Origin: Parvularcula sp.
Lineage (GTDB): Bacteria; Pseudomonadota; Alphaproteobacteria; Caulobacterales; Parvularculaceae
DNA: 53,276 nucleotides
Assembly: GCA_002704915.1 (NCBI GenBank)
Contig: PAIP01000006.1
Location: 1-53,276 of the forward strand
Direction of reading: 5' to 3'
Shown: positions 1 to 9,816 of the stretch, one piece after another
Position numbering within the stretch: the stretch's first letter is position 1
How the letters are laid out: every line of letters starts with the position of its first letter
Program-made: the position numbers and the translations under genes
The notes under the pieces: model-generated
Seen by the model: the letters and a program-made list of their open reading frames with translations, nothing else
The model's database searches: none
What the model was told of the DNA's origin: nothing

Positions 1-199
1 CCGCCTTCCCGTTCATCAGGTAGGTATAGGTCGCGCCGGTGATGTCGGCGATGTCGGTCGGGTCCATCCGCATCCGATCCCAGGCGTAATCGAATGGTTT
101 GTCGAGGGGCAGCGGAAAGAGCACGCTCACCCGGCCCGCGCCGGAGGCCTCCGCATCCTCGGATTTGCGGGGTTCTTGTGTGAGTGTCCCTTGATTCAT
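1..199 (-). pseudogene. 5' end of a priA-like frame fused to CopA-like sequence (partial)
   Basis: An ATG at 199 on the reverse strand opens a frame that runs off the window edge after 66 codons. Residues 23-39 (GRVSVLFPLPLDKPFDY) look like the extreme N-terminus of primosomal helicase PriA, which begins with a similar short strand followed by FDY. From about residue 42 the frame reads RMRMDPTDIADITGATYTY, a pattern typical of domain 2 of CopA-type periplasmic multicopper oxidases and not of PriA. The switch falls near positions 70-85. The hybrid is either an assembly chimera at a contig end or a real rearrangement. Neither half can be functional in this form as far as it can be seen. Family identities rest on short motifs, so they are moderately sure only. 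Confidence 0.45.
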
Positions 200-291
200 T
201 CTTGCGCGCTTGATCCTGCGGTCAGTTTCGGCTGAATTACGCGCCATTCCAAGCGTTACTTTGGCCGCGCGCCAAATGTGGCGCGTTCGTC

Positions 292-1329
292 ATGTTTGGA
301 CCCCGTGCAATGCGTCTTATCCTCTTGTCGATCCTGTTATTCGCTCTCAGCGCCGGCGGCGCATCCGCCAAATACAGCTTCTGCAACAAATCGAGCTACG
401 CGCTGTCCGCGGCGATCGGCTATGTGGACGGCGACCGCCTCGCAACAAGAGGCTGGTGGCGATTAAGGCCCGGCCAGTGCAAGGTCGTTCTGACAGAACA
501 GGCGAAACCCGGCCGCTATTTCGTCTATGCGGAAGCCATTCCCGGACACAAAGGGCCCTTGCGCACCTGGTCGGGCGATACGGCGCTGTGCGTGGAAAAC
601 AATGGCTTCTTCAATCTGCGCAATCAGGATGTGTGCCGCGACGATCCCATGCGCCAGCGCAAATTTTTCAATGTGGAAGTCACTGAAGAAGCAAACGGCA
701 ACTGGCAGACCGATTTCACCGAAGCCTCAACCTACACGGTTTATTCCGCTGAGGTCGCGGGCGTGCAGCGGCTATTGTCCGATGTGGGCAAGAACACCGG
801 CGAAGTGGACGGCGCCATGGGCCGCGAAACCCAGCGCGCGCTCGCCAATTACCGCCGCGAAAAAGGCCTCGCTGAAGGCTACAACATCGATGATGAACTC
901 ATCGACGCCCTGATCGAGGAAGCCAATGCGCTCGAGGCCAAGCTCGGTCTTTTTTATTGCAACAAGACGAACAACGCCGTCTGGTCCGCCGTCGCCGAAC
1001 CGCAGGATCAGGAACGGTATCGCTCAAAAGGCTGGTGGAAAATCGAGCCCGGCGACTGCGCCAAGATCATCAAGGGCGCGCTCGAAAAAGATCACTATTA
1101 TGTTTACGGCCTCATTGAGGACCCGGCTGGCGACCGGCCCATCGCAGGCGGCGACAAAGCGTTCTGCACCAATCTCGTGATGTTCAACAGCGCGAACGAC
1201 CTCTCCTGCGAAGACCAGGATCTTGATGAAGCGAGCTTCCGGCGCGTTGAGATTGGCGGCGCAGACTCGGCGACTTTCGATTTCACGCCGGACATGTTCG
1301 CCGCGCCCTCCGGGTCCGGCATGGAATGA
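292..1329 (+). CDS. secreted protein with two DUF1036 domains around a peptidoglycan-binding-like segment
   Basis: The 345-residue product starts with a hydrophobic export signal (MRLILLSILLFALSAGGASA, cleavage after ASA). The in-frame ATG at 310 gives a more ordinary signal peptide than 292, so the true start may be 310. Two copies of a DUF1036-like module are visible, near residues 28-130 and 217-325. Each has a CNK motif, a GWW motif, an FVY/YVY strand and paired cysteines. Between them, residues about 153-190 (VQRLL, GEVDGAMGRETQRALANY) resemble a peptidoglycan-binding repeat, which suggests a periplasmic, wall-proximal protein. DUF1036 has no established biochemical role that I can cite. 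The gene is followed closely by the HAD nucleotidase gene on the same strand. Confidence 0.8.
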   Translation: MFGPRAMRLILLSILLFALSAGGASAKYSFCNKSSYALSAAIGYVDGDRLATRGWWRLRPGQCKVVLTEQAKPGRYFVYAEAIPGHKGPLRTWSGDTALCVENNGFFNLRNQDVCRDDPMRQRKFFNVEVTEEANGNWQTDFTEASTYTVYSAEVAGVQRLLSDVGKNTGEVDGAMGRETQRALANYRREKGLAEGYNIDDELIDALIEEANALEAKLGLFYCNKTNNAVWSAVAEPQDQERYRSKGWWKIEPGDCAKIIKGALEKDHYYVYGLIEDPAGDRPIAGGDKAFCTNLVMFNSANDLSCEDQDLDEASFRRVEIGGADSATFDFTPDMFAAPSGSGME

Positions 1330-1388
1330 CGACACGCCGCATGACGCGGCAATACGCCGGAAAACAAGGCCAAAAAACAAAGGCGCCC

Positions 1389-2099
1389 ATGAGCCCCGAT
1401 CTCACACATGTGGAAAGCTGGGTCTTCGACCTCGACAACACGCTTTATTCGGCTGAATGCAAGCTGTTCGCGCAAATCGACGCGCGCATGACCGCGTTTA
1501 TTCGCGACCGCCTGGCCATGGGTCATTGGGAGGCGCGGCGCCTGCAAAAAGCCTATTACGTGGAATACGGCACAACCATGAGCGGGCTCATGGAAAAACA
1601 CGATGTCTGTCCGGACGAGTTTCTGGAATATGTGCATGACATCGATGTGAGCGCGATCAAGGAAAACCATTCACTCAGCGGCGCGCTCGCCGCGCTTCCC
1701 GGACGGAAATTCATTTTCACCAATGGTTCGGTTCGCCACGCGGAAAATGTCGCCGGCGCGCTCGGCATCGTTCATCACTTCGACGAAATTTTCGACATCA
1801 AGGCGGCGGGTTACGCACCCAAGCCGAAGCGCGAGCCCTATGAGAAGTTCCTTTCCTCGCATGGCATTGACCCTTCCGGCGCGGTGATGTTCGAGGATAT
1901 CGTCCAGAATCTCGAAGCGCCCCACGCGCTCGGCATGACCACTGTGCTGGTTCATTCCGACGCCGCCTGGCTCGAGGACGAGCCTCATGAAAAAAGGCCG
2001 GCGCGAAAAGGAGACATCGCGCCCCATGTCCATTATGTGACCGATGACATCGCCGCTTTTTTAAAAACCGCCACCATCACGACCGAAAACGCCGGATAA
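1389..2099 (+). CDS. HAD-superfamily pyrimidine 5'-nucleotidase
   Basis: The product is a cytosolic HAD-family phosphatase of about 236 residues. It has the catalytic motif I DLDNTLY near its N-terminus, motif II in IFTNGS, and motif IV in VMFEDIVQN. Family members of this type (yeast SDT1/PHM8-like) dephosphorylate pyrimidine nucleoside monophosphates, and that substrate is assigned by family only. An upstream ATG at 1326 exists, but it would overlap the previous gene and add a basic, unconserved leader. The ATG at 1389 is preceded by AAAGG at a normal distance and places motif I at the usual position. The gene lies 6 bases upstream of dapD on the same strand, so the two are probably cotranscribed. 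Confidence 0.85.
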   Translation: MSPDLTHVESWVFDLDNTLYSAECKLFAQIDARMTAFIRDRLAMGHWEARRLQKAYYVEYGTTMSGLMEKHDVCPDEFLEYVHDIDVSAIKENHSLSGALAALPGRKFIFTNGSVRHAENVAGALGIVHHFDEIFDIKAAGYAPKPKREPYEKFLSSHGIDPSGAVMFEDIVQNLEAPHALGMTTVLVHSDAAWLEDEPHEKRPARKGDIAPHVHYVTDDIAAFLKTATITTENAG

Positions 2100-2105
2100 A
2101 ACACC

Positions 2106-2942
2106 ATGACCGATCTCGCCTCGCTTCAAACCGTTATCGACGCCGCCTGGGACGACCGCGCATCCGTGTCGCCGAAAACCAAAGGCAATGTGCGCGACGC
2201 CGTGAATGAAGCGCTCGCCCTCCTCGACAGCGGCGCAGCGCGCGTCGCCGAGCCCCATTCAGGCGGCAACGCGATCGACTGGCGGGTCAATCAATGGCTG
2301 AAAAAAGCGGTGCTTTTATCGTTCCGCCTCAATGACAACGACCTCATCCATGGGGCCAACGGACCGTGGTGGGACAAGGTCGCAACGAAATTCGAAGGCT
2401 GGAGCGAAGAGGATTTCAGGAAGGGCGGCTTTCGCGTGGTGCCGCCCGCGACTGTGCGGCGCGGATCGTTCATTGCAAAGAATGCCGTGCTGATGCCCTC
2501 TTATGTCAACATCGGCGCCTATGTCGATGAAGGCGCGATGATCGACACCTGGGCGACGGTGGGCTCCTGCGCTCAGATCGGCAAGAACTGCCACATTTCC
2601 GGCGGGGCTGGCATTGGCGGCGTTCTGGAGCCCTTGCAGGCGAACCCGGTCATCATCGAAGACAATTGCTTCATCGGCGCGCGTTCGGAAGTCGCCGAAG
2701 GCGTCATCGTGCGCGAAGGTTCGGTTCTGTCCATGGGCGTTTATCTCGGCGCCTCGACGAAGATCTTCAATCGCGAAACCGGCGCCGTCACCTATGGCGA
2801 AGTGCCGCCCTATTCCGTCGTGGTCGCCGGCTCCATGCCGTCGGACAAGGGCGGGCCCAATCTTTATTGCGCGGTCATCGTCAAGCAGGTGGATGAAAAG
2901 ACCCGTTCGAAAACATCCGTAAACGAACTCTTGCGGGACTAG
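2106..2942 (+). CDS. dapD: 2,3,4,5-tetrahydropyridine-2,6-dicarboxylate N-succinyltransferase
   Basis: DapD transfers succinyl from succinyl-CoA to tetrahydrodipicolinate in the succinylase branch of lysine and diaminopimelate synthesis. The 278-residue length is typical. The C-terminal half shows left-handed beta-helix hexapeptide repeats ([40 protein letters not shown]) and the conserved [11 protein letters not shown] segment. dapE, which acts two steps later on the succinylated intermediate, lies about 1.5 kb downstream on the same strand, separated by two reverse-strand genes. The stop region overlaps the end of the convergent deacetylase-like gene by 4 bases. Confidence 0.97.
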   Translation: MTDLASLQTVIDAAWDDRASVSPKTKGNVRDAVNEALALLDSGAARVAEPHSGGNAIDWRVNQWLKKAVLLSFRLNDNDLIHGANGPWWDKVATKFEGWSEEDFRKGGFRVVPPATVRRGSFIAKNAVLMPSYVNIGAYVDEGAMIDTWATVGSCAQIGKNCHISGGAGIGGVLEPLQANPVIIEDNCFIGARSEVAEGVIVREGSVLSMGVYLGASTKIFNRETGAVTYGEVPPYSVVVAGSMPSDKGGPNLYCAVIVKQVDEKTRSKTSVNELLRD

Positions 2943-3892
2943 GCCGTCGCGAGGCTGATATAGTCGGCAGGCGCGCAGAATTTGAGCGGCCGCTCTTTTG
3001 CGATTTCCATGAGCACGTCAAGAAACTGCTCTATCTGTGCGGCGTCGCCGAAATTGCGAATTGCGAAACAAAAGCCCGGCTGTTCGCCCTCCGCGAGCGC
3101 CGCCTCGATCCACGCCTTGCGCGTTTCGCGCGGATAATAATCCTGCGGCCGCAACATCTGCCGCGCCCGCCGGCGGCGAAATCCCGTTGCGACGCCCGAA
3201 TAAGCCGAAAGCAGCAACATGCGCGGATTATGAAAATCGCTGCGTGGATAGGAGGCGAGCGGCGCAACCCAGAAGCCGGGCATGTCTTTGCGATCCGGCT
3301 GATATGGCGCCAGCGGCGCGCCAACCATGGAAGGCCGCCATCCCTTCGAGCCGGTGCCGGGATAGACGGAGGCGAAGCTCCGGGGCCGGCGACCGCTTTC
3401 CAGTGTCAGGTCGTATAACGCGCCGCATTCATAGAGCCGGCGCAGGCAGGCCTTGCTCGTCCACATATCGCCCATGCGCACCGAACGGCATGTTCGGCCG
3501 AAAACCTCCTGGAAACTGGCGAAGGCGTCATCCACATTGCGCAAAACGGCCTCTTCGTCAGCGTAATTCGCGCGCCAGCGCCCGTCCGGGCCGCGTTCAT
3601 TGGCGTGGATATGCAACCCGATCTCATCGCCAGCCTGCGCCGCCTCATCCAGCAAAGACTTGTATCTGACGGCGATGACGCCAGCGTCTCCGTAAAGGCC
3701 GGTCACATGCCGGTCCATGCGGATATACCAGCCAAAGGCCGCGGGAAAACCGGTCGCCGCCTCGATCTCGCTGCGCAGTGAAAGCATTCTTTCAAGCGCA
3801 ACGCCGGCGCTATCGAACGACTTGTTCGCCTCATCGGGAAGGCGTTCGTCCGGCTCCAGATCAATGGCGAAATGTATCGGAAAGGGCTTCAT
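2939..3892 (-). CDS. polysaccharide deacetylase-like protein
   Basis: This 317-residue protein has no signal peptide. It opens with a strand followed by an acidic motif (FAIDLEPDE), then has [11 protein letters not shown] near residue 92, which resembles the metal-binding H-x-H region of NodB-type carbohydrate esterases, and further on SVRMGDMW. These features suggest a (beta/alpha)7 polysaccharide-deacetylase-like fold. The exact substrate cannot be told, and the classic NodB motif TFDDG is not obvious, so it may be a divergent or catalytically different member. It converges on dapD with a 4-base overlap. The cupin gene on the same strand lies upstream, with 62 bases between them. Confidence 0.6.
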   Translation of the reverse strand: MKPFPIHFAIDLEPDERLPDEANKSFDSAGVALERMLSLRSEIEAATGFPAAFGWYIRMDRHVTGLYGDAGVIAVRYKSLLDEAAQAGDEIGLHIHANERGPDGRWRANYADEEAVLRNVDDAFASFQEVFGRTCRSVRMGDMWTSKACLRRLYECGALYDLTLESGRRPRSFASVYPGTGSKGWRPSMVGAPLAPYQPDRKDMPGFWVAPLASYPRSDFHNPRMLLLSAYSGVATGFRRRRARQMLRPQDYYPRETRKAWIEAALAEGEQPGFCFAIRNFGDAAQIEQFLDVLMEIAKERPLKFCAPADYISLATA

Positions 3893-3954
3893 GGGAGGCG
3901 GCGCTGCAAAAACTTAACCAAAAGACCCAATCTCGCTGCAAAGCATGAACTTTC

Positions 3955-4422
3955 TCAATATTTTTCGCCGTTCTTGCGCAGAACAGTCCAGGCGCCGCCT
4001 TGCTTAACCACTTTCACGTCGACAGCGGGATCGGTGTAGCTTGCCACTTCGTCCTGCGACCGGGTTCCGATTTCGAGAAAAACGGCGTCCGCCTCGGAGC
4101 GATTGACCAGCATGTGGCCGTTTTCCACCCCCGCCTTAAAGGCCGCAACATCGCCCGCCCGGAGCACCGTTTCGCCGTCATCCTCAACCAGCACCGCCTC
4201 GCCCTCGATCATATAGACAAGCTCGTCTTCTTTGAGATGCCAGTGCTGATGCGCGGACGCCGCGCCCGGCGCGAGGCTGGTAAGATTGACCCCGAACTGG
4301 TCGAGCCCGCCGAGGTCGCCCAGCGCGATTTTCGACCGGCCCCTGCAGTGGTCGGCGAGCTTGCCGGGATAAAGACAGCTAGTCCGGACTGTTGCTTTGG
4401 AAAGATCGAGTTTCGGCATCAA
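3955..4422 (-). CDS. cupin-domain protein
   Basis: A 155-residue single-domain cupin. The first cupin motif is visible as HQHWHLKEDELVYMIEGE, with two histidines and a glutamate suited to metal binding. The second follows as DVAAFKAGVENGHMLVN with a later histidine. Cupins of this size are metal-dependent isomerases, dioxygenases or sensors, and no specific reaction can be assigned. Two adjacent ATG codons make the start ambiguous by one residue. It is divergent from dapE and probably shares the short intergenic region with it. It may form a transcription unit with the deacetylase-like gene downstream. Confidence 0.8.
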   Translation of the reverse strand: MMPKLDLSKATVRTSCLYPGKLADHCRGRSKIALGDLGGLDQFGVNLTSLAPGAASAHQHWHLKEDELVYMIEGEAVLVEDDGETVLRAGDVAAFKAGVENGHMLVNRSEADAVFLEIGTRSQDEVASYTDPAVDVKVVKQGGAWTVLRKNGEKY

Positions 4423-4486
4423 CGGCTCCCGGCGGTTGGCGGCGACGCCGCTTGTTTCAACTTCGCGCCTAGTCTACCTCAGCGCC

Positions 4487-5653
4487 ATGAGTGAAATCGA
4501 GACGCCCCTGCACGATCCGGTGGAGATCGCCCGCGCGCTGATCCGGCGCCCTTCCGTCACGCCCGCCGATGAAGGCGCGCTCGATATATTGCAAGAAGCG
4601 TTGAGCGCGCTCGGCTTTCGGGCAACACGCCTGCCCTTTGAAGATGTCGACAATCTTTATGCGGAGATTGGCGCGGGTGCGCCGCATTTCTGTTTCGCCG
4701 GTCACACGGATGTGGTTCCGCCGGGCGAGGCCGATGAGTGGACGTCCCCCCCCTTCGACGCCGCGGTGAAAGACGGCAAGCTATGGGGCCGCGGCGCCTC
4801 GGACATGAAAGGCGCCATCGCCGCCTTCGCCGCCGCCGCCTCGCGCGCCGTCAGAAATGGCAAGGTGAAAGGCACGCTCTCCTTTCTCATCACCGGCGAC
4901 GAGGAAGGAAAGGCCGTCAACGGCACGGTGAAAATGCTGCAATGGCTGCGCGAACAGGAAATCAAGATCGATCATTGCCTGGTCGGCGAGCCGTCCAATC
5001 CCGACGCCATGGGCGACATGATCAAGGTGGGCCGCAGAGGCTCGATCAATTGCTGGCTCACCGTGAGGGGAAAACAGGGCCATGTCGCCTATCCCCATCG
5101 CGCGCAAAACCCGATCCCTTCCCTCATGCGCAAGCTGTTGCATCTTAGCGAAACGCCGCTCGATGAAGGCTATGAACGCTTTCAGCCTTCAAGTCTTCAG
5201 GTCACGGACATTCACATCGGCAATCCCGCGCACAACGTCATTCCCGGAAAGGCGACAGCGCGCTTCAACATCCGCTTCAATCCCAACTGGACGGGCGCCA
5301 GCATTCAGGACTGGCTGAAAGATCAGCTCGATCCCATCGCGAAGGAAATCAACGCAACCTATACGCTGGACTGCGTCGTTTCCGGCGAGGCGTTTCTGAC
5401 GACGGACATGGCCTTTCTCGGCCTCCTGTCGGAATGCGTTGAAGAAAAGACCGGGCGCAAACCGGAATATTCAACTTCAGGCGGCACCTCCGACGCACGC
5501 TTCATCAAGGACCATGCGCCGGTGGCGGAGTTCGGTCTTGTGGGCGCGACCATGCATCAGGTGGACGAGCATGTGGATGTGGGAGACGTGGCGCTCCTCG
5601 CCGATATCTACGAGGCGGTCATTGAGCGTTATTTTGAGACCTTCGCAAAGTAG
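4487..5653 (+). CDS. dapE: succinyl-diaminopimelate desuccinylase
   Basis: DapE hydrolyses N-succinyl-LL-diaminopimelate to LL-diaminopimelate and succinate in lysine and cell-wall synthesis. It is a dizinc M20-family enzyme. The 388-residue product has the metal-site motifs FAGHTDVVPPGE, GRGASDMKG and TGDEEG, and the dimerisation-domain signature around KVGRRGSINCWLTVRGKQGH. The late histidine motif is near its C-terminus (MHQVDEHV). A longer frame begins at 4397, but the ATG at 4487 (MSEIETPLHDPVEIA) matches the usual family start and avoids overlapping the divergent cupin gene. Confidence 0.96.
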   Translation: MSEIETPLHDPVEIARALIRRPSVTPADEGALDILQEALSALGFRATRLPFEDVDNLYAEIGAGAPHFCFAGHTDVVPPGEADEWTSPPFDAAVKDGKLWGRGASDMKGAIAAFAAAASRAVRNGKVKGTLSFLITGDEEGKAVNGTVKMLQWLREQEIKIDHCLVGEPSNPDAMGDMIKVGRRGSINCWLTVRGKQGHVAYPHRAQNPIPSLMRKLLHLSETPLDEGYERFQPSSLQVTDIHIGNPAHNVIPGKATARFNIRFNPNWTGASIQDWLKDQLDPIAKEINATYTLDCVVSGEAFLTTDMAFLGLLSECVEEKTGRKPEYSTSGGTSDARFIKDHAPVAEFGLVGATMHQVDEHVDVGDVALLADIYEAVIERYFETFAK

Positions 5654-5656
5654 CGC

Positions 5657-6394
5657 TCAGTAGTCCGCCCTTACGAAATAAAGCCCTTCGGCGGGCGCAA
5701 CCTGCCCGCAGCGGGTGCGGTCGGCGGCTTTAAGCGCCTCATTCAAATCCCTTGCGCGCCATTTTCCCCTTCCGACTTCGACGAGCGAGCCCGTCATGGA
5801 CCGCACCTGATGGTGAAGGAAGGACCGCGCAGCGCAGCGGATGAAAATGTCTTCACCAACACGCGACACCGAGATTTCATCGAGCGTTTTTACAGGACTG
5901 TCCGACTGGCAGGCGCTCGCGCGGAATGTCGTGAAATCGTGCTTGCCCACAAGACATTGCGCCGCCTCATGCATCGCGTCGGCGTCTAGTGTCTGCGGCA
6001 CGCGCCAGGCGCGGCCCGCGTCCAGCGCCAGGGGCGCGCGGCGATTGACGATGCGGTATTCATAAGCTCGACGCACGCAGGAAAAGCGCGCATGAAAATC
6101 CTCACTCACTTCCTCTGCGGACAAGATCGCAACCGGATGCGGCCGCATATGCTGGTTGATCGCGTCCTTGACCTTGTCGGCGCTGACATCCTTTTCAATG
6201 TCCATATGTACGGCCATGGCGAGGGCGTGGACACCGGCGTCAGTGCGGCCCGCCGCGAAAGCCGTCACCGTTTCGCCGCAGAAGGCCTTCGCTGCATCCT
6301 CCAGCACCACCTGTACCGACAAGCCGTTCTCCTGACGCTGCCAGCCGACGAAATCCGTCCCGTCATATTCGAGGATAAGCTTATAGCGCGCCAT
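5657..6394 (-). CDS. truA: tRNA pseudouridine(38-40) synthase
   Basis: TruA isomerises uridines at positions 38-40 of the tRNA anticodon stem. The 245-residue length is normal. The N-terminus ([18 protein letters not shown]) and the catalytic-aspartate motif GRTDAGVHA near residue 50 are diagnostic. The ATG overlaps the last base of the fmt stop codon, which indicates translational coupling with fmt upstream. The 3' end lies 3 bases from the convergent dapE stop. Confidence 0.97.
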   Translation of the reverse strand: MARYKLILEYDGTDFVGWQRQENGLSVQVVLEDAAKAFCGETVTAFAAGRTDAGVHALAMAVHMDIEKDVSADKVKDAINQHMRPHPVAILSAEEVSEDFHARFSCVRRAYEYRIVNRRAPLALDAGRAWRVPQTLDADAMHEAAQCLVGKHDFTTFRASACQSDSPVKTLDEISVSRVGEDIFIRCAARSFLHHQVRSMTGSLVEVGRGKWRARDLNEALKAADRTRCGQVAPAEGLYFVRADY

Positions 6395-7314
6395 CAGGAC
6401 ACATGCGCGCCTTTCTCAAGAGGAAACCCGCGCAAAAAGTCCTCGGCGCCCTGCGCTTTCTTTCCGGCGCGTTGCAGCGTCACAAGCTCGATTGCGCCAT
6501 CGCCACAAGCGACGACCAGCTTTCCGTCCGTATCGAGAATTTTTCCAACCACGCCCTCTCCCTGCGCCGGTTTCGACATCAGCGCCTTAACCCGTTCACC
6601 CTCAACCTCGAACCATGCCCCCGGGAAGGGCGAGAGGCCGCGAATATGGCAATCGACTTCGCTTGCGGGCCGCGCCCAATCGATGCGCGCTTCGGCGGAG
6701 CTGATCTTGTTGGCGTAAGTGACGCCGTTTTCCGATTGCGGGGTCGCAATCAGGCCGCCGCGCTCCAGCGCCGCGAGCGCGCGGGGACCAAGCTGCGCCG
6801 CCACCGCCGACAGTTTGTCGTGAAGGCTTCCCGCCGTATCGTCTCCCGCTATGGGCACGGTCTCGGAGAGGAGGATCGGCCCGGTATCGAGCCCGGCCTC
6901 CATCTGCATCACCTGAACGCCCGTGACCTTGTCGCCCGCCATGATCGCGCGCTGGATTGGCGCGGCCCCGCGCCAGCGCGGCAGCAGCGAGGCGTGCAGG
7001 TTGAGGCACCCATGGCGCGGCGCGTCGAGCACGGCCTCAGGCAGGATCATCCCGTACGCAACGACGATCGCCGCATCGAGATCGAGCGCGGCGAAGGCGT
7101 CAATCTCCTCCTGTGATTTGAAATTCGCAGGCGTGCGCGCCTCTATCCCGCTCGCCTCCGCGAAGGCATGCACGGGCGAGGGTTTGAGCTTGTGCCCGCG
7201 GCCCGACGGCGCCGGCGCACGGGCATAGACCGCCGCAATATCGTGACCCGCCGCGATCAGTTCGGCGAGCACCGGCACGGAAAAATCGGGCGTTCCCATG
7301 AAGGCGAGACGCAT
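6394..7314 (-). CDS. fmt: methionyl-tRNA formyltransferase
   Basis: Fmt formylates initiator Met-tRNA with 10-formyltetrahydrofolate before translation starts. The 306-residue product has the family start [16 protein letters not shown], the active-site segment [19 protein letters not shown], and the conserved [17 protein letters not shown], followed by a C-terminal OB-like tRNA-binding domain. It lies between def (upstream) and truA (downstream), a common grouping in alphaproteobacteria that links addition and removal of the formyl group. Confidence 0.98.
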   Translation of the reverse strand: MRLAFMGTPDFSVPVLAELIAAGHDIAAVYARAPAPSGRGHKLKPSPVHAFAEASGIEARTPANFKSQEEIDAFAALDLDAAIVVAYGMILPEAVLDAPRHGCLNLHASLLPRWRGAAPIQRAIMAGDKVTGVQVMQMEAGLDTGPILLSETVPIAGDDTAGSLHDKLSAVAAQLGPRALAALERGGLIATPQSENGVTYANKISSAEARIDWARPASEVDCHIRGLSPFPGAWFEVEGERVKALMSKPAQGEGVVGKILDTDGKLVVACGDGAIELVTLQRAGKKAQGAEDFLRGFPLEKGAHVS

Positions 7315-7360
7315 GGGGGTCGGCTCCTTCGCGCAATAGGATTATCCGGGCGCGCCGCCG

Positions 7361-7885
7361 TTACAGCGCGGCGGCGAGACGCTGTTCTTTCTTGAGCTTT
7401 TTCAACACCCTGTCTCGCTTCAGCCGAGAGAGATGATCGATAAACAGCACCCCTTCGAGGTGATCCATCTCATGCTGGATGCAAGTGGCGAGAAGCCCTT
7501 CCGCCTCAAGGATCTGTTCTTTCCCGTCATAGTCGAGATATTTCACCCGGCATTTGGCGGGACGCTCCACCTCGTCGAAAAATTCGGGAACGGACAGACA
7601 GCCTTCCTCATAGACGCTCATCTCTTCAGAGGGATCGAGAATTTCCGGATTGACGAAATAGCGCGGCTCGGGCTCCTCGTCCTTGCCGGCGAGGTCCATC
7701 ACGATGACCCGCTTCGGGACGCCGATCTGGATCGCGGCAAGCCCGATGCCGGGCGCGTCATACATCGTCTCCAGCATGTCATCCATCAGCGCGCGCAACG
7801 CATCATCCACCTCGGCGACGGGTTTCGAGACCTCTCGCAGGCGCGGATCCGGCGCGGTCAGGATTTCTTTAATAGCCATGCGCAT
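7361..7885 (-). CDS. def: peptide deformylase
   Basis: Def is a metalloenzyme that removes the N-formyl group from nascent proteins. The three diagnostic motifs are present: [19 protein letters not shown] (metal cysteine), and QHEMDHLEG (two metal histidines and the catalytic glutamate). The length of 174 residues is usual. A second ATG two codons downstream (7879, MAIKEIL) fits the family start at least as well. It is upstream of fmt by 46 bases on the same strand and probably in one operon with fmt and truA. Confidence 0.97.
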   Translation of the reverse strand: MRMAIKEILTAPDPRLREVSKPVAEVDDALRALMDDMLETMYDAPGIGLAAIQIGVPKRVIVMDLAGKDEEPEPRYFVNPEILDPSEEMSVYEEGCLSVPEFFDEVERPAKCRVKYLDYDGKEQILEAEGLLATCIQHEMDHLEGVLFIDHLSRLKRDRVLKKLKKEQRLAAAL

Positions 7886-8046
7886 CAGTTATGGCCGGCG
7901 CCTTTCTCCGTCAAGGCGCCCGCTGAAAGGCCCAGGGGCGAGCCCACGCAACTGTCGGGCGAAACTTGCCCACGCCTAAACCCTCGCTTTTGATGGGATT
8001 TTCCCATAAGCTCGGATCGGTTGTGTTCCTTGTTGGGGGTTCGACG

Positions 8047-9816
8047 ATGCAGACGCTCTCGCCATCGGTCCAGACGGAGGCCGGCGGCGCCGACAGCGTG
8101 GGAGAAACTGCGCAGCTGGAAACCCAGAGCCCCGAGCCGCTCATCAGCGGCCCGGCCCCTGCCCTTTGGGCCGGCGTAGGCGCCTTTTTGCTGATCTTTC
8201 TTCTCGGCATGATGCTGATCATTCGGGGCCGTGTCACAAAGCCCGCCAAACGCCGCGCAGAGGCCGCGGGCAAAACCTATTTCGAACCGGCCGGCGAAGA
8301 CGCCGACATCACCTTCGATGAAGATCAGCAGCGCGAACAGGAAACCGGCAGCCAACCGCGGCGCGACGAGGAAGCCGGCGAAGCGGAAGTGGTCATCGAC
8401 CGTGGCGGCGAAGAGGACAACGAGGAACCGGAACCCATGTTCGACGAGCCGCTTTCAACGCCTGAAAAAAAGAAATCCGCCTTCGCCGGGCTGTTCTCCA
8501 AAAAACCAAAAGCGGAAAAGCCGGAACCCGCGCCTTTCGATAACAACGCGCTCGAAAGCGACGACGGCTTTTTTGCGGTTGAGCCGCAAGGCGAGGACGA
8601 CCGCCTGGAGACCCAAACCCATTGGCGCGAAGACCCTGTATCGCCGGCGCCGCGTCAGGACCCCTCTCCATCTTCAGAGGCGTATGCGGAACAAGAGCGC
8701 CGCCTTGAAGAAGCGGAAGAGGCCGCGCGCGCCGCGATGAAGCGCGCCGAAGAGGCCGAAGCGCTTGCGCGCGATTTAAAGCGCGCCAATGAAGACGCGA
8801 AAAACGTCATGGATGTGGGGCTGCGCAAGCGGGAAGCCGCCCTCGACGAGCGCGCTAACGAACTGCTCGCCATGGAAAAGCGCCTCGCCGATCTCTCGCA
8901 CGAATTTCAGGAGCGCGCCGAAGCGCTTCAGGCTGCAACGCCTGCGCCCCACGCGGCGAGTTCAAGCGACATCGGTCATGGCGTTTCCGAAGCCCATTTT
9001 GAAGAATTCGCAGATTTGATGGGCGAGCGTTTCGACGCCCTGCGCGGCGCCGTGAACGGCGCCATCGAAAAGCTGTCGCGCCGGGTCGACGCCATGCCGT
9101 CGGCGCAATCGGGCGCCGCGACCGCGACGGCGGCGCGCGTCCAGCTTTCCGATCTCCTGGGAGACGCGCTCGCCCCCGGACGGTTCAAGCTCGCGCAAAA
9201 ACTCTCAACAGGCCGCACGGTCGACGCCCTGATCATCATGCCCGGCCCTATGGCGCCCATCGCTATCGATGCACGGTTTCCGGTCGAAGCCTTCGACGCA
9301 TGGCAATTGTCGCGCAACGCCGGCACGGAAACGGAATTGCGGCGCGCCATTCTTCGGCACATCGCGGACGGCGCCGAGAAGCTGATCTCGCCGGAGGAAA
9401 CCGCTGATTGCGCCATGATGTTCGTCCCGTCGGAAAACATTCTCTCCGAGCTGCATGCGCATTTTTCCGATCTTGTGCAGGAAAGCTATCGCGCACGGGT
9501 CTGGATGGTTTCGCCCACATCCCTCATGGCGACGCTTCACACCATCAGCGCCGTCATGGCCGGCGCCGGCATCAAGGAAATGAGCGCCGTTAATGTGATC
9601 GACGAGCTTCACGCCCTGCGCGGACGCGTAGCGGCGCTGGAAGGCGGCCGCAAAAATAATAACGGCGCCGATCATACGCCGAGCAAGAGAGCCGCCCCTG
9701 AAGACGCGCAGGAGCGGTCATACGAGCCGGCTCAATATACCGATGTGTTTGAGAGCATCTCACCAGCCTCAGAGCGCTCCTCCAGCGAAGACAAGCCGCC
9801 CTTCCCCTTGCGCTAG
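8047..9816 (+). CDS. membrane-anchored RmuC-family protein with degraded nuclease motif
   Basis: The product of about 589 residues has a short N-terminal tail, one transmembrane segment (about residues 39-59), a long acidic linker, a coiled coil (about 210-300, rich in EEAEEAARAAMKRAEEAE) and a C-terminal RmuC-like domain (about 325-520; FVPSENILSELHAHFSDL, ARVWMVSPTSLMATLHTI). In true RmuC the PD-(D/E)xK-like core has G-x-W-G-E and D-S-K. Here the corresponding positions read AARVQLSDLL and IDAR, so the glutamate and the lysine appear to be lost. The ATG at 8047 follows a GGGGG ribosome site, whereas earlier in-frame ATGs (7966, 7993) lack one. It converges on canonical rmuC with a 4-base overlap, which suggests an old paralogous pair. 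Confidence 0.75.
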   Translation: MQTLSPSVQTEAGGADSVGETAQLETQSPEPLISGPAPALWAGVGAFLLIFLLGMMLIIRGRVTKPAKRRAEAAGKTYFEPAGEDADITFDEDQQREQETGSQPRRDEEAGEAEVVIDRGGEEDNEEPEPMFDEPLSTPEKKKSAFAGLFSKKPKAEKPEPAPFDNNALESDDGFFAVEPQGEDDRLETQTHWREDPVSPAPRQDPSPSSEAYAEQERRLEEAEEAARAAMKRAEEAEALARDLKRANEDAKNVMDVGLRKREAALDERANELLAMEKRLADLSHEFQERAEALQAATPAPHAASSSDIGHGVSEAHFEEFADLMGERFDALRGAVNGAIEKLSRRVDAMPSAQSGAATATAARVQLSDLLGDALAPGRFKLAQKLSTGRTVDALIIMPGPMAPIAIDARFPVEAFDAWQLSRNAGTETELRRAILRHIADGAEKLISPEETADCAMMFVPSENILSELHAHFSDLVQESYRARVWMVSPTSLMATLHTISAVMAGAGIKEMSAVNVIDELHALRGRVAALEGGRKNNNGADHTPSKRAAPEDAQERSYEPAQYTDVFESISPASERSSSEDKPPFPLR

